The position numbers were made by a program, and so were the translations under genes. Below, piece after piece: positions 29,416-38,271 of a DNA stretch of 64,000 bases; position 1 is the stretch's first letter; every line of letters starts with the position of its first letter. Location: assembly GCF_004005855.1 (NCBI RefSeq), contig NZ_SACL01000002.1, forward strand, positions 62,001 to 126,000, read 5' to 3'. Under the pieces are notes generated by a model. The model ran no database searches and had not been told where the DNA came from. It was given only the letters and a program-made list of their open reading frames with translations. This DNA is from Rhodovarius crocodyli (lineage in GTDB: Bacteria > Pseudomonadota > Alphaproteobacteria > Acetobacterales > Acetobacteraceae).

Positions 29416-29416
29416 C

Positions 29417-30841
29417 TCAGCGGCGGCCGGCGGCGGGCCCCTGCAGGGCGGCCAGCTTCTCGGGCAGGGCGTGCGCCCATTGGGTGATGCTGCCCGCACC
29501 CAGGAACACCACGTAGTCGCCGGGCTTGGCGATGGCGTGGATCATGTCGGGCAGGTTCTCGGGGCCGGGCAGGGGCACCACGCTGCGATGGCCGCGCGCG
29601 CGCAGCCCCTCGACCAGCGCATCCTTGTCCATGCCCTCGATCGGCTGTTCGCCGGCGGCGTAGACATCCGCCACGATCACGGTGCCCGCATCGTTCATGC
29701 AGGTGCAGAAATCATTGAACAGCGCGGCGAGGCGCGAATAGCGGTGCGGCTGCATCACGCAGATCACGTCCCGCGCGCCGGCCTGGCGGGCGGCCTTCAG
29801 CACGGCCGCGATCTCCACCGGGTGGTGGCCGTAATCGTCGATGATGCTGATGCCGCCGACCTCACCCACGCGGGTAAAGCGGCGCTTCACGCCCTTGAAG
29901 CCCGCGAGCGCGGAGCGGATGGTGTCGTCCGGCACTTCCATCTCGATGCCGACCGCGATGGCGGCGAGGGCGTTCTGGACGTTGTGCTGACCCAACATGG
30001 GCAGGCGGAACGGCTTCAGCCGGCGCGAGCGGCCCGAGAGCCGGTCCTGCACTGTCACCTCGAAGGTCGCACCCAGCCGGTCGGTCAGCAGCTTTTCGGC
30101 GCGCACATCGGCCTGGGGCGAGAAGCCGTAGGTCACGATGCGGCGGTCGAGCTTCGGGATCATCGCCTGCACGCCGGGGTGGTCGATGCACAGCACCGCG
30201 AAGCCGTAGAAGGGGATGTTCGAGACGAACTGGCGATAGCCCTCGGCCATCGCCTCGCCGGTGCCCCAATGGTCCAGGTGCTCCGGGTCCATGTTGGTCA
30301 CGATGGCCACCGTGGCCGGCAGGCGCAGGAAGCTGCCGTCGCTCTCGTCGGCCTCGACCACCATCCACTCGCCCTCACCCTGGCGGGTGTTGGTGCCATA
30401 GGCGTTGATGATGCCGCCGTTGATGACGGTGGGGTCGAGCTTCGCGGCCTCCAGCACGGCCGCGACCAGGGAGGTCGTGGTGGTCTTGCCATGGGTGCCG
30501 CCGATGGCGACGGACCATTTCAGCCGCATCAGCTCGGCCAGCATTTCGGCGCGGCGCACCACGGGCAGCAGGCGCTTGCGGGCGGCCATGACTTCCGGGT
30601 TGTCTCGCTTTACGGCGGTGGAGACCACCACCACCTGCGCCTGGCCCAGGTTTTCCGCCGCATGGCCGACCATGACGGGAATGCCCTGCTCACGCAGGCG
30701 CTGGACATTGGCACCTTCCGCGATGTCGCTGCCCTGCACGGAGTAGCCCAGATTGTGCAGCACCTCCGCGATGCCGGACATGCCGATGCCGCCGATGCCG
30801 ACGAAGTGGATGGTACCGATGGACAGGGGCAGCGCGCGCAT
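29417..30841 (-). CDS. murC: UDP-N-acetylmuramate--L-alanine ligase
   Basis: The first Mur ligase, adding L-Ala to UDP-MurNAc, 474 residues. N-terminal [21 protein letters not shown] binds UDP; the ATP loop is [19 protein letters not shown]; then [28 protein letters not shown] in separate motifs, and [10 protein letters not shown] in the C-terminal domain. It shares one base with murG (TGATG-type coupling). Confidence 0.97.
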   Translation of the reverse strand: MRALPLSIGTIHFVGIGGIGMSGIAEVLHNLGYSVQGSDIAEGANVQRLREQGIPVMVGHAAENLGQAQVVVVSTAVKRDNPEVMAARKRLLPVVRRAEMLAELMRLKWSVAIGGTHGKTTTTSLVAAVLEAAKLDPTVINGGIINAYGTNTRQGEGEWMVVEADESDGSFLRLPATVAIVTNMDPEHLDHWGTGEAMAEGYRQFVSNIPFYGFAVLCIDHPGVQAMIPKLDRRIVTYGFSPQADVRAEKLLTDRLGATFEVTVQDRLSGRSRRLKPFRLPMLGQHNVQNALAAIAVGIEMEVPDDTIRSALAGFKGVKRRFTRVGEVGGISIIDDYGHHPVEIAAVLKAARQAGARDVICVMQPHRYSRLAALFNDFCTCMNDAGTVIVADVYAAGEQPIEGMDKDALVEGLRARGHRSVVPLPGPENLPDMIHAIAKPGDYVVFLGAGSITQWAHALPEKLAALQGPAAGRR

Positions 30842-31938
30842 CAGGAATTCTCGATCAGGTTCAGGACCAGATCCGCCAGCTCCTTCACCGCGCCGGGGCG
30901 GGCGAGGGAGGCGGCGGCCCGGTGCGCGGCTTCAAGGCGCGCGGGGAAGTTCAGGTATCCGGTGATCTCGGCCGCCAGGCGGTCGGGCGTCAACCCCGCC
31001 TGGGGCAGGATATGCGCGGCCCCGGCATCGGCCAGCACCTTCGCGTTCGCCACCTGGTGGTCGTCGATCGCGCCCGGCAGGGGCACCAGCAGCGACGGCC
31101 GCCCGGCGCAGGCCAGCTCCGCGACGGAGGACGCGCCGGCGCGCGAGATGACCAGATGCGTGCCGGCCAGCCGCCGCGCCACATCGGGGAAGAAGGAGGA
31201 CAGCTCCGCCGGGATGCCCATGGACTGGTAGGCGGCGCGCACCTTGTCCAGATCCTCGGCCCGCACCTGCTGGGTGATCATCAGCCGGGCGCGCAGCTCG
31301 GGCGGCAGGGCCGCGATGGCCGCCGGCACCAGTTCCGAGAAAACCCGCGCGCCGAGCGAGCCGCCGAGGACCAGGATGCGCAGCCCGACATCGGGGGCGG
31401 GATAGGGCTGGCTGGCCAGTTCCACGATGGCCTGGCGCACCGGGTTGCCCACGACATGCACCTTGGCACCCTGCGGCACCCGGCTGGTATGCGCGAAGGA
31501 AAGGGCCAGCGCATCGGCGCGCGGGGCCAGCAGCCGATTGGCGCGGCCCAGCACGCCGTTCTGCTCATGCAATATGACGCGCGGACGGCGCCCGGCCAGG
31601 CTGAAGGCCGCCAGCGCCGGGGGAATGGCGGGATAGCCGCCGAAACCCACCACCGCCGCGGCGTCGATGCGCTTCAGGATGCGGCGTGCCTGCCAGGTGC
31701 CGGCCATCAGCTGGGTGGCGCCGCGCATCGCCTTGCGCACGCCGCGCCCGGCCATGCCCTCTCCGCGCAGCACGAAGCGCTCGGCCTCGGCGAAGGCCGT
31801 GGACAGGAAGGCGGTGCTGCGCGCATCGGTGAACAGCACGATGCGGTGGCCGCGTGCCAGAAGCTCCGTCGCCAGCGCCTCGGCCGGGAACAGATGCCCG
31901 CCGGTGCCCCCGGCCGCGATCGCGATGGGCCGGTCCAT
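30841..31938 (-). CDS. murG: Undecaprenyl-PP-MurNAc-pentapeptide GlcNAc transferase
   Basis: A GT-B glycosyltransferase converting lipid I to lipid II at the inner face of the membrane, 365 residues. The signature G-loop [19 protein letters not shown] is at residues 8-26, [17 protein letters not shown] and [16 protein letters not shown] follow, and the donor site is [22 protein letters not shown]. One-base coupling with both ftsW and murC. Confidence 0.97.
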   Translation of the reverse strand: MDRPIAIAAGGTGGHLFPAEALATELLARGHRIVLFTDARSTAFLSTAFAEAERFVLRGEGMAGRGVRKAMRGATQLMAGTWQARRILKRIDAAAVVGFGGYPAIPPALAAFSLAGRRPRVILHEQNGVLGRANRLLAPRADALALSFAHTSRVPQGAKVHVVGNPVRQAIVELASQPYPAPDVGLRILVLGGSLGARVFSELVPAAIAALPPELRARLMITQQVRAEDLDKVRAAYQSMGIPAELSSFFPDVARRLAGTHLVISRAGASSVAELACAGRPSLLVPLPGAIDDHQVANAKVLADAGAAHILPQAGLTPDRLAAEITGYLNFPARLEAAHRAAASLARPGAVKELADLVLNLIENS

Positions 31939-33062
31939 CAGCCCTCGTTCCAGCGGAAGTGGCGGCGGCGGGTCAGCGCCAGCAGCATGCCCATGCCGAA
32001 GGCGATGCCGATCATCGAAGAACCGCCATAGGACACCAGCGGCAGCGTCATGCCCTTGGTCGGGATCAGGCGCAGGGTGGAGCCCATGTTGATGAAGGCC
32101 TGCAGGCCGAACTGCACCAGCAGTCCGGCGGCGGAAAGGGCCACGAAGGGGTCGCGCTCCTTCGTCAGCCGGGTCAGCCCGCGCAGCACCACGAAGCCGA
32201 ACACGCCGATCAGCGCCAGGCAGAAGATGAAGCCGTATTCCTCGCCCAGCACAGCGAAGACGAAGTCGGCGTCGGCGTCGGGCAGGTGGGTCTTCACCGT
32301 GCCCTCACCCGGGCCGCGCCCCCAGAGACCCCCGTTGCCGAAGGCCATCAGGGAGCGTTCCTCCTGCGTGATGCTGCCGGGGTTGGGGGCGGGCGGGTTC
32401 AGATAGGCATCGATGCGCAGGCGCACATGGCCGTGGAACATATAGGCCAGCACGCCCAGCGCGGCGGCGCCGAGCGCGCCCACACCCACCCACAGCAGCG
32501 GCAGGCCGGCCATGAAGCACTGGCCCATGAACACGCCCAGGATGACCGCCAGCATGCCCATGTCCGGCTGCTGCTTCAGCAGCACGGCGGCCATCAGCAC
32601 CGGCACCACGGCCACCAGCATGGCGACGAACTTGCCGTATTTCTGACCCCAGACCATCAGCCAGGCGCAGCAGACGGCCAGGAACGGCTTCAGGAACTCA
32701 GATGGCTGGACCGACTGGCCCAGCAGATGGATCCAGCGCCGGCCGCCCTTGATCTCCGTGCCGATCACGAGGGTGAGCGAGGTGAGGAACAGCGCCCCCG
32801 CCAGGCCCAGGAAGGCGAAGCGCACCACGGCCTTCACCGGCATCAGGCTGACGCAGACGATGATGGCGATGGCCAGCGTCGGGAAGAACAGCTGGCGGAA
32901 GGTGGCGGCCGCGGCCGAAAGGTCGCGCATGCGGCTGCTGCCGGTGGCCAGCGCCATCAGGCAACCCATGATGATGAGCAGGAACAGCGCGCCCATCGTC
33001 CAGCGGTCCACACCCCACCACCAGCGGCCGAGGGTCGAGGTATCGGTGCGCGAGACGTCCAT
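31938..33062 (-). CDS. ftsW: SEDS peptidoglycan glycosyltransferase FtsW
   Basis: A polytopic SEDS-family glycan polymerase of the divisome, working with the class B PBP FtsI, 374 residues and about ten helices. Recognised from WWWGVDRWTMGALFLLIIMG, KGGRRWIHLLGQSVQPSEF, LLKQQPDMGMLAVI, FAVLGEEYGFIFCLALI and LRLIPTKGMTLPLVSYGGSS, the last two being SEDS signatures. It overlaps murD and murG by one base each. Confidence 0.96.
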   Translation of the reverse strand: MDVSRTDTSTLGRWWWGVDRWTMGALFLLIIMGCLMALATGSSRMRDLSAAAATFRQLFFPTLAIAIIVCVSLMPVKAVVRFAFLGLAGALFLTSLTLVIGTEIKGGRRWIHLLGQSVQPSEFLKPFLAVCCAWLMVWGQKYGKFVAMLVAVVPVLMAAVLLKQQPDMGMLAVILGVFMGQCFMAGLPLLWVGVGALGAAALGVLAYMFHGHVRLRIDAYLNPPAPNPGSITQEERSLMAFGNGGLWGRGPGEGTVKTHLPDADADFVFAVLGEEYGFIFCLALIGVFGFVVLRGLTRLTKERDPFVALSAAGLLVQFGLQAFINMGSTLRLIPTKGMTLPLVSYGGSSMIGIAFGMGMLLALTRRRHFRWNEG

Positions 33063-34405
33063 CAGGCGGCCCCCATCTGCCGGACCAGGTCGCGGAAGCG
33101 GTCCCCGCGCTGGTCGAAACCGGTGAACTGGTCCCAGCTGGCCGCGGCCGGGGAAAGCAGGACGATGTCGGCGGCGCCGGCCCAGGCGGCCTCGGCGGCG
33201 GCGGGCAGGGCCTGTTCCAGCGTGTCGAGCAAGGTGTGCGGCACGCCCTCACGCGCCAGGGTGGCCGCGAATTCGGGCCCGTCCCGGCCGATCAGATAGG
33301 CATGGGCGATGCGGTCGAACCACGGGGTCAGCGGCTCGATCCCGCCTTCCTTGCCGGTGCCGCCCGCGATCCAGACCACCTTCGCGTGGCTGGCAAGCGC
33401 GCGCGCGGTGCTGTCGGCGTTGGTGGCCTTGCTGTCGTTCACGAAGCGCACGCCGCGGATCACGCCCACCTGCTCATGCCGGTGCGGCAGGCCGGGATAG
33501 GAGCGGATGGCCGGGGCGAGCCCCGCGCGCGGCACGCCCAGATGCAGCGCCATGGCGGCGGCGGCGGCCACGTTCTGCGCATTATGGGCGCCGGGCAGGG
33601 TGGGGGCCTCGGCAAGGTCCATGATGATGCCGGCGTCGTCCCGCAGCAGGCTGCCCTCGGCCCAGATGCCGCCAGGGCAGGCGTGGTCGCCCGAGACATG
33701 GATGGTGCGCGCCGCAAGCCCCGCGACCTCGGCGGTCATCTCGTCGTCGTCGCCCAGGATCGCCAGGTCCTCCGGCAGCTGGGAGGCGAAGATGCGCAGC
33801 TTGGCGGCGCGATAGCCCGCCATGTCCCCGTGCCGGTCGATGTGGTCCAGGCTGAGATTCAGCATCACCGCCGTGTTGAATCGCACCTGGGCGATTCGTT
33901 CCAGCATGTAGGAGGACATCTCGAGCACATACACGCCGTTGTCAGGCAGAATGGGCATGGAAAGCGCGGCCGTGCCCAGGTTTCCGCCCACCGCGACGGG
34001 CACGCCCGCCTGTTCCAGCACATGGCCCAGCAGCGCGGTGGTGGTGGATTTGCCGTTGGTGCCCGTGATGCCCGCGAAGCGCGCGCGGCTGCCGGAGGCG
34101 CGCACGGCCTCGAACAGCAGTTCCACATCCACAACGATGGGCGCGCCGATCGCCCGCGCCCTGTCGGCCGCCGGATGCACGCGGGGGCGGATGTGCGGGA
34201 TGCCCGGAGAGAGCAGCAGCGTGTCGAAGTCGCGCGGCTCCGCCACCGTCAGGCCCGCGGCCTCGGCTTCGGCGCGTGCCTCGGGCTTGTCGTCCCAGGC
34301 GGTGACCACGGCCCCCCATTCCCTCAACCGCAGCGCCGCTGGCAGCCCGGCCTTGCCGAGCCCGACCACCGCGATGCGCCTGCCGGCGAAGGGAGTGAAG
34401 GCCAT
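33062..34405 (-). CDS. murD: UDP-N-acetylmuramoylalanine--D-glutamate ligase
   Basis: The second Mur ligase, 447 residues. The Rossmann-like UDP domain begins RIAVVGLGKAGLPAALRL, the ATP loop is AGITGTNGKSTTTALLGHVL, then NLSLDHIDRHGDMAGYRAAK and the C-terminal FVNDSKATNADST with IAGGTGKEGGIEPL, which are specific for MurD. It starts 10 bases downstream of mraY. Confidence 0.97.
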   Translation of the reverse strand: MAFTPFAGRRIAVVGLGKAGLPAALRLREWGAVVTAWDDKPEARAEAEAAGLTVAEPRDFDTLLLSPGIPHIRPRVHPAADRARAIGAPIVVDVELLFEAVRASGSRARFAGITGTNGKSTTTALLGHVLEQAGVPVAVGGNLGTAALSMPILPDNGVYVLEMSSYMLERIAQVRFNTAVMLNLSLDHIDRHGDMAGYRAAKLRIFASQLPEDLAILGDDDEMTAEVAGLAARTIHVSGDHACPGGIWAEGSLLRDDAGIIMDLAEAPTLPGAHNAQNVAAAAAMALHLGVPRAGLAPAIRSYPGLPHRHEQVGVIRGVRFVNDSKATNADSTARALASHAKVVWIAGGTGKEGGIEPLTPWFDRIAHAYLIGRDGPEFAATLAREGVPHTLLDTLEQALPAAAEAAWAGAADIVLLSPAAASWDQFTGFDQRGDRFRDLVRQMGAA

Positions 34406-34415
34406 GATCGCCTCC

Positions 34416-35504
34416 TCAGCGGATCTTCAGGGTGGAGAGCCCGACCAGCGCCAGCACCATCGCGATGATCCAGAAGCGGATCACGATGGTGGGCTCGGCC
34501 CAGCCCTTCTTCTCGAAATGGTGGTGCAGGGGCGCCATCAGGAACACGCGCTTGCCGGTGCGCTTGAACCAGAACACCTGGATCACGACCGACAGGGTTT
34601 CCACCACGAACAGCCCGCCCACGATGGCCAGCACGATCTCATGCTTGGTGGCCACCGCGATGGCGCCGAGCGCCCCGCCCAGGGCCAGGCTGCCGGTATC
34701 GCCCATGAACACCGCGGCCGGCGGCGCGTTGTACCACAGGAAGCCGAGCGAGGCGCCGATCAGCGCAGAGCAGAACACCGCGAGCTCACCCACGCCGGGC
34801 ACGGCGTTCAGCTGCAGGTAATCCGCGAAGATGCGGTTGCCGACCAGATAAGCGATCAGCGCGAAGACCGCCGCCGCGATCATGACCGGCACGATGGCCA
34901 GCCCGTCGAGGCCATCCGTCAGGTTCACCGCGTTGGAGGAACCCATCATCACGAACATGGCAAATAGCGGGAACACGAAGCCCAGCGGGATCAGCACATC
35001 CTTGAAGAAGGGGATAGTCACGCCATCCGCGATGGCCGGCGGCAGGATGAAATGCATCCAGATCGCGGCCACCAGGCCGAAACTCGCCTGGGCCACCAGC
35101 TTGGCCTTGCCCGAGACACCCTTGGTGTTGCGCTTGGTCACCTTCAGCCAGTCATCCATGAAGCCGATGGCGCCATAGCCGAAGGTCACGATCAGCACCG
35201 CCCACAGGAACTGGTTGCGCAGGTCCCCCCACAGCAGCACCGAGACGCCCATCGCGAACAGGATCATGACACCGCCCATGGTGGGGGTGCCCTTCTTCTC
35301 GATCAGGTGGCGGGCGGGGCCGTCCTCGCGGATGGGCTGGCCGCCGCGCTGGAAGCTGCGCAGCCAGGCGATGATGCGCCCGCCGAAGACCAGCGCGATG
35401 AACAGCGCCGTCATGCAGGCGGCCCCGGCCCGGAATGTCGTGTAGCGGAACAGGTTGAAGAGGATGAAATCCTCGGCGAAGCGGGCGAGGAGCAACGGAA
35501 TCAT
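34416..35504 (-). CDS. mraY: Phospho-N-acetylmuramoyl-pentapeptide-transferase
   Basis: An integral membrane enzyme forming lipid I from UDP-MurNAc-pentapeptide and undecaprenyl phosphate, 362 residues with about ten helices. Signatures: [28 protein letters not shown] (catalytic Asp pair), [11 protein letters not shown] and the C-terminal [22 protein letters not shown] in two parts. ATG 35504 overlaps the murF stop by 4 bases; a longer frame to 35690 is a shadow inside murF. Confidence 0.97.
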   Translation of the reverse strand: MIPLLLARFAEDFILFNLFRYTTFRAGAACMTALFIALVFGGRIIAWLRSFQRGGQPIREDGPARHLIEKKGTPTMGGVMILFAMGVSVLLWGDLRNQFLWAVLIVTFGYGAIGFMDDWLKVTKRNTKGVSGKAKLVAQASFGLVAAIWMHFILPPAIADGVTIPFFKDVLIPLGFVFPLFAMFVMMGSSNAVNLTDGLDGLAIVPVMIAAAVFALIAYLVGNRIFADYLQLNAVPGVGELAVFCSALIGASLGFLWYNAPPAAVFMGDTGSLALGGALGAIAVATKHEIVLAIVGGLFVVETLSVVIQVFWFKRTGKRVFLMAPLHHHFEKKGWAEPTIVIRFWIIAMVLALVGLSTLKIR

Positions 35505-36844
35505 GGGGCGGTATCCAGGGCCTGGATGATGGTGGCCATGCGCATGCCGAGGCTGCCCTTGACCAGCACGGTATCGCCGGGCCGGAGGGCCGCGCGCAGC
35601 AGCGGCGCGAGGGAAGCGGAATCGGGCGCGGCTGCGCCCTGCCTGTCGGCGGGCAGCCGTTCCAGCATGCCCCCCATCAGCGGGCCGCACACATAGACGA
35701 GGTCGGCCGCGCGCGCCACCGCATCGGCCAGCCCTTGATGAATGCCGGGGCCTGCATCGCCGAGTTCCAGCATGTCGCCCAGCACCGCGATCCGGCGGCC
35801 GGGCTGGCTGGCCAGCACCGAGAGCGAGGCCTGCACGGAGGCGGAGGAGGCGTTGTAGCTCTCATCCATCAGCAGCGCGGTGCCGCCGGGGACAGGGATG
35901 GGGCGGCGCAGACCGCGCCCCGCGCCGGCGCCGAAGCCGGCCAGCGCCCGGGCGGCCACCGCGGGGTCCAGCCCCAGCGCGATCACGGCGCCCAGCACCG
36001 CGCAGGCATTCACGGCAAGATGGCGTCCAGGGGCGGAGAGGGAGAGCGCGATCTCGCCGGAGGGCGTGGCGATGCGCGCCCGCCCGGCATCGGGTGCCGC
36101 CACATAGTCCAGCAGGCGGATGTCGGCGCCCTCGGCCTCGCCGAAGGTCATGGCGCGGGGGGCGCGGGCCAGCAGATCGGGCAGGAAGCGGGTGTCGGCG
36201 GGCAGGATGGCGGTGCCGCCGGGCTCCAGCCCCAGGACGATGTCGCCCTTCTCGGCGGCGATCTCCTCCTCGCTGCCCAACCGGCCCAGATGCGCGGTGC
36301 CGATGGTCGAGATGACGGCCACATGCGGGCGGGCGAGGCTGGCGAGGGGCGCGATCTCGCCCCGGTTGTTCATGCCGATCTCGTTGACGGCATAGGCGAT
36401 GTCGCGCGGCATGTTGGCCAGCGTGGTGGGCACGCCGATGTGGTTGTTGAAGCTGGCACTGGCCGCATGGGTGGGACCGAAGGCCGCGAGTGCCACCCGC
36501 AGCATTTCCTTGGTGGTCGTCTTGCCCACGCTGCCGGTGACGGCGACGAAGCGCGCCGGGCTGCGGGCGCGGGCGGCGGCGCCGATGGCCGTCAGCGCGG
36601 CCAGCGTGTCGGATACCTTGAGGCAGCGCGGATCGTCGCCATGCTCGACCAGCGCGCAGGCGGCGCCGGCGGCGAAGGCGGCGGGCACGAATTCATGGCC
36701 GTCGCGGGCGGCCTTCAGCGCCACGAACAGGTCGCCCGGTGCCACCTGGCGGCTGTCGAAGCCCACGCGCGTGACGGCCACATCGGCTTCCAGCGCACCG
36801 CCGGTGGCGGCGCGCAGCTCCGCGCTGGTCCAGAGGGGGGTCAA
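35501..36844 (-). CDS. murF: UDP-N-acetylmuramoyl-tripeptide--D-alanyl-D-alanine ligase (TTG start)
   Basis: Adds D-Ala-D-Ala to UDP-MurNAc-tripeptide. The ATP loop is [34 protein letters not shown] and [12 protein letters not shown] are MurF-specific. The frame is open far upstream (to 37186) but inside murE. I place the start at TTG 36844, giving [16 protein letters not shown] and 447 residues, the normal length. This TTG overlaps the murE TGA as TTGA, with GGGAG eight bases upstream, so murF is coupled to murE. An ATG/GTG-only search would misplace the N-terminus. Confidence 0.93.
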   Translation of the reverse strand: MTPLWTSAELRAATGGALEADVAVTRVGFDSRQVAPGDLFVALKAARDGHEFVPAAFAAGAACALVEHGDDPRCLKVSDTLAALTAIGAAARARSPARFVAVTGSVGKTTTKEMLRVALAAFGPTHAASASFNNHIGVPTTLANMPRDIAYAVNEIGMNNRGEIAPLASLARPHVAVISTIGTAHLGRLGSEEEIAAEKGDIVLGLEPGGTAILPADTRFLPDLLARAPRAMTFGEAEGADIRLLDYVAAPDAGRARIATPSGEIALSLSAPGRHLAVNACAVLGAVIALGLDPAVAARALAGFGAGAGRGLRRPIPVPGGTALLMDESYNASSASVQASLSVLASQPGRRIAVLGDMLELGDAGPGIHQGLADAVARAADLVYVCGPLMGGMLERLPADRQGAAAPDSASLAPLLRAALRPGDTVLVKGSLGMRMATIIQALDTAP

Positions 36845-38271
36845 GAAAGGATCTCCCGGATCACCTGGGCGTCGTCGAAGGGGGTGGTGACGCCGCGCAC
36901 GGTCTGCCCGCTTTCGTGGCCCTTGCCAGCCACCACCAGCACATCGCCGGGTTGCAGCAACAGCAGCCCATGGGCGATGGCGGCGTGACGATCGCCGATC
37001 TCGATGGCGTCCGGCACCTCGGCCATGATGGCCTGGCGGATCAGGGCCGGGTCCTCGCTGCGGGGGTTGTCGTCGGTCACGATGGCGATGTCGGCCCGTG
37101 CGGCGACGATGCCGCCCATCAGGGGGCGCTTGCCCGGGTCCCGGTCGCCGCCGGCGCCGAAGGCGCAGATCAGCCGGCCCGAGCAATGCGGGCGCAGCGC
37201 CACCAGCAGCCGTTCCAGCGCATCGGGCGTATGGGCGAAATCGACATAGGCCGCCCCGCCATTGACGCTGGCCACCAGCTCCATCCGGCCGCGCACCCCC
37301 AGCAGATAGGGCAGGGCGGCCAGCGCGTCGCGGGCGGGGGTGCCGGTCTGCACGGCCAGGGCCGCCGCCAGCAGGGCGTTGTCGGCCTGGAAACGGCCGG
37401 GCAGGGGCAGGTGCAGCACCTCTCGCGCGCCGAACCAGTCCAGCGTCAGCGCCAGGCCGTCGGGCAGCGGGTCGGCGGCCAGCAGGGCGATGTCGCCCGC
37501 CTCGGCACCCACCGAGAGCAGCTTGAGCCCGCGCCGCGCGGCGATGGCCAGCAGCGCCTCGCGCGTCTCACCGTCCATCTCGGTGCTGTAGGCGCCGGGG
37601 CCGCCCTCGGGCAGCAGCGTGTCGAACAGGCGCAGCTTGGCGGCGCGATAGGCCGCCATGGTGCCGTGATAGTCCAGGTGATCTCGCGTCAGGTTGGTGA
37701 AGCCCGCGGCCGAGACCGCCACCCCGTCCAGCCGGCGCTGATCGAGCCCGTGGGAGGAAGCCTCCATCGCGACCCGCCCGATGCCGGCACGCGCCAGCGC
37801 GGCCAGCGTGTCCTGCAGCATCACGGGGTCAGGCGTGGTCAGGCCGGGGCCGGTTTCGAAGCCCGGGGCCAGGATGCCCAGCGTGCCGATGCTGGCCGAC
37901 AGCCCCGCGCCCCAGATCTGGCGCAGGAAATCGGCGGTGCTGGTCTTGCCGTTGGTGCCGGTGATGGCCACGGCGATCTCGGGCTGCGGCCCGGCCAGCC
38001 GGGCGGCCATGCGGGCGAGCGCGGCGCGGGGGTCGGCGGCGGTGAGCAGGGGCGCGCCTTCGGGCCGGGCCGTGCCTTCCGGCGCCAGGATGGCGGCGGC
38101 GCCGGCGGCGATGGCCGCGCCGATGAACTGCCGCCCGTCGAACTTCGCCCCCGGCAGCGCCGCGAACAGCGTGCCGGGCCCGGCCTTGCGGCTATCCGCC
38201 GTGATGGCGGTGATCTCCACGCCCGACAGGGCGCCCGAAGCTATGCCGGCGGTCAGCTCATCGAGGCGCAA
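36841..38271 (-). CDS. murE: UDP-N-acetylmuramoyl-tripeptide synthetase, meso-diaminopimelate-adding (TTG start)
   Basis: Adds meso-diaminopimelate to UDP-MurNAc-dipeptide, matching the dapDE pathway at the left edge. The ATP loop is VAITGTNGKTSTADFLRQ; ASSHGLDQRRLDGV and NLTRDHLDYHGTM follow. The DNPRSEDP motif is characteristic of the diaminopimelate-specific enzyme. No ATG lies near the expected N-terminus. I infer TTG 38271 (MRLDELTAG; 476 residues), with GGGGGA eight bases upstream, inside the last 14 bases of ftsI. A longer frame to 38373 would read basic Pro-rich sequence antisense to nothing conserved. Confidence 0.92.
   Translation of the reverse strand: MRLDELTAGIASGALSGVEITAITADSRKAGPGTLFAALPGAKFDGRQFIGAAIAAGAAAILAPEGTARPEGAPLLTAADPRAALARMAARLAGPQPEIAVAITGTNGKTSTADFLRQIWGAGLSASIGTLGILAPGFETGPGLTTPDPVMLQDTLAALARAGIGRVAMEASSHGLDQRRLDGVAVSAAGFTNLTRDHLDYHGTMAAYRAAKLRLFDTLLPEGGPGAYSTEMDGETREALLAIAARRGLKLLSVGAEAGDIALLAADPLPDGLALTLDWFGAREVLHLPLPGRFQADNALLAAALAVQTGTPARDALAALPYLLGVRGRMELVASVNGGAAYVDFAHTPDALERLLVALRPHCSGRLICAFGAGGDRDPGKRPLMGGIVAARADIAIVTDDNPRSEDPALIRQAIMAEVPDAIEIGDRHAAIAHGLLLLQPGDVLVVAGKGHESGQTVRGVTTPFDDAQVIREILS

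Noticed and set aside
35504-35690. An N-terminal extension of mraY
   Set aside because: It would run inside murF and lacks hydrophobic character; ATG 35504 gives the normal MraY length.
36844-37186. An N-terminal extension of murF
   Set aside because: The stretch is Arg/Pro/Gly-rich shadow of murE; the coupled TTG start fits family length.
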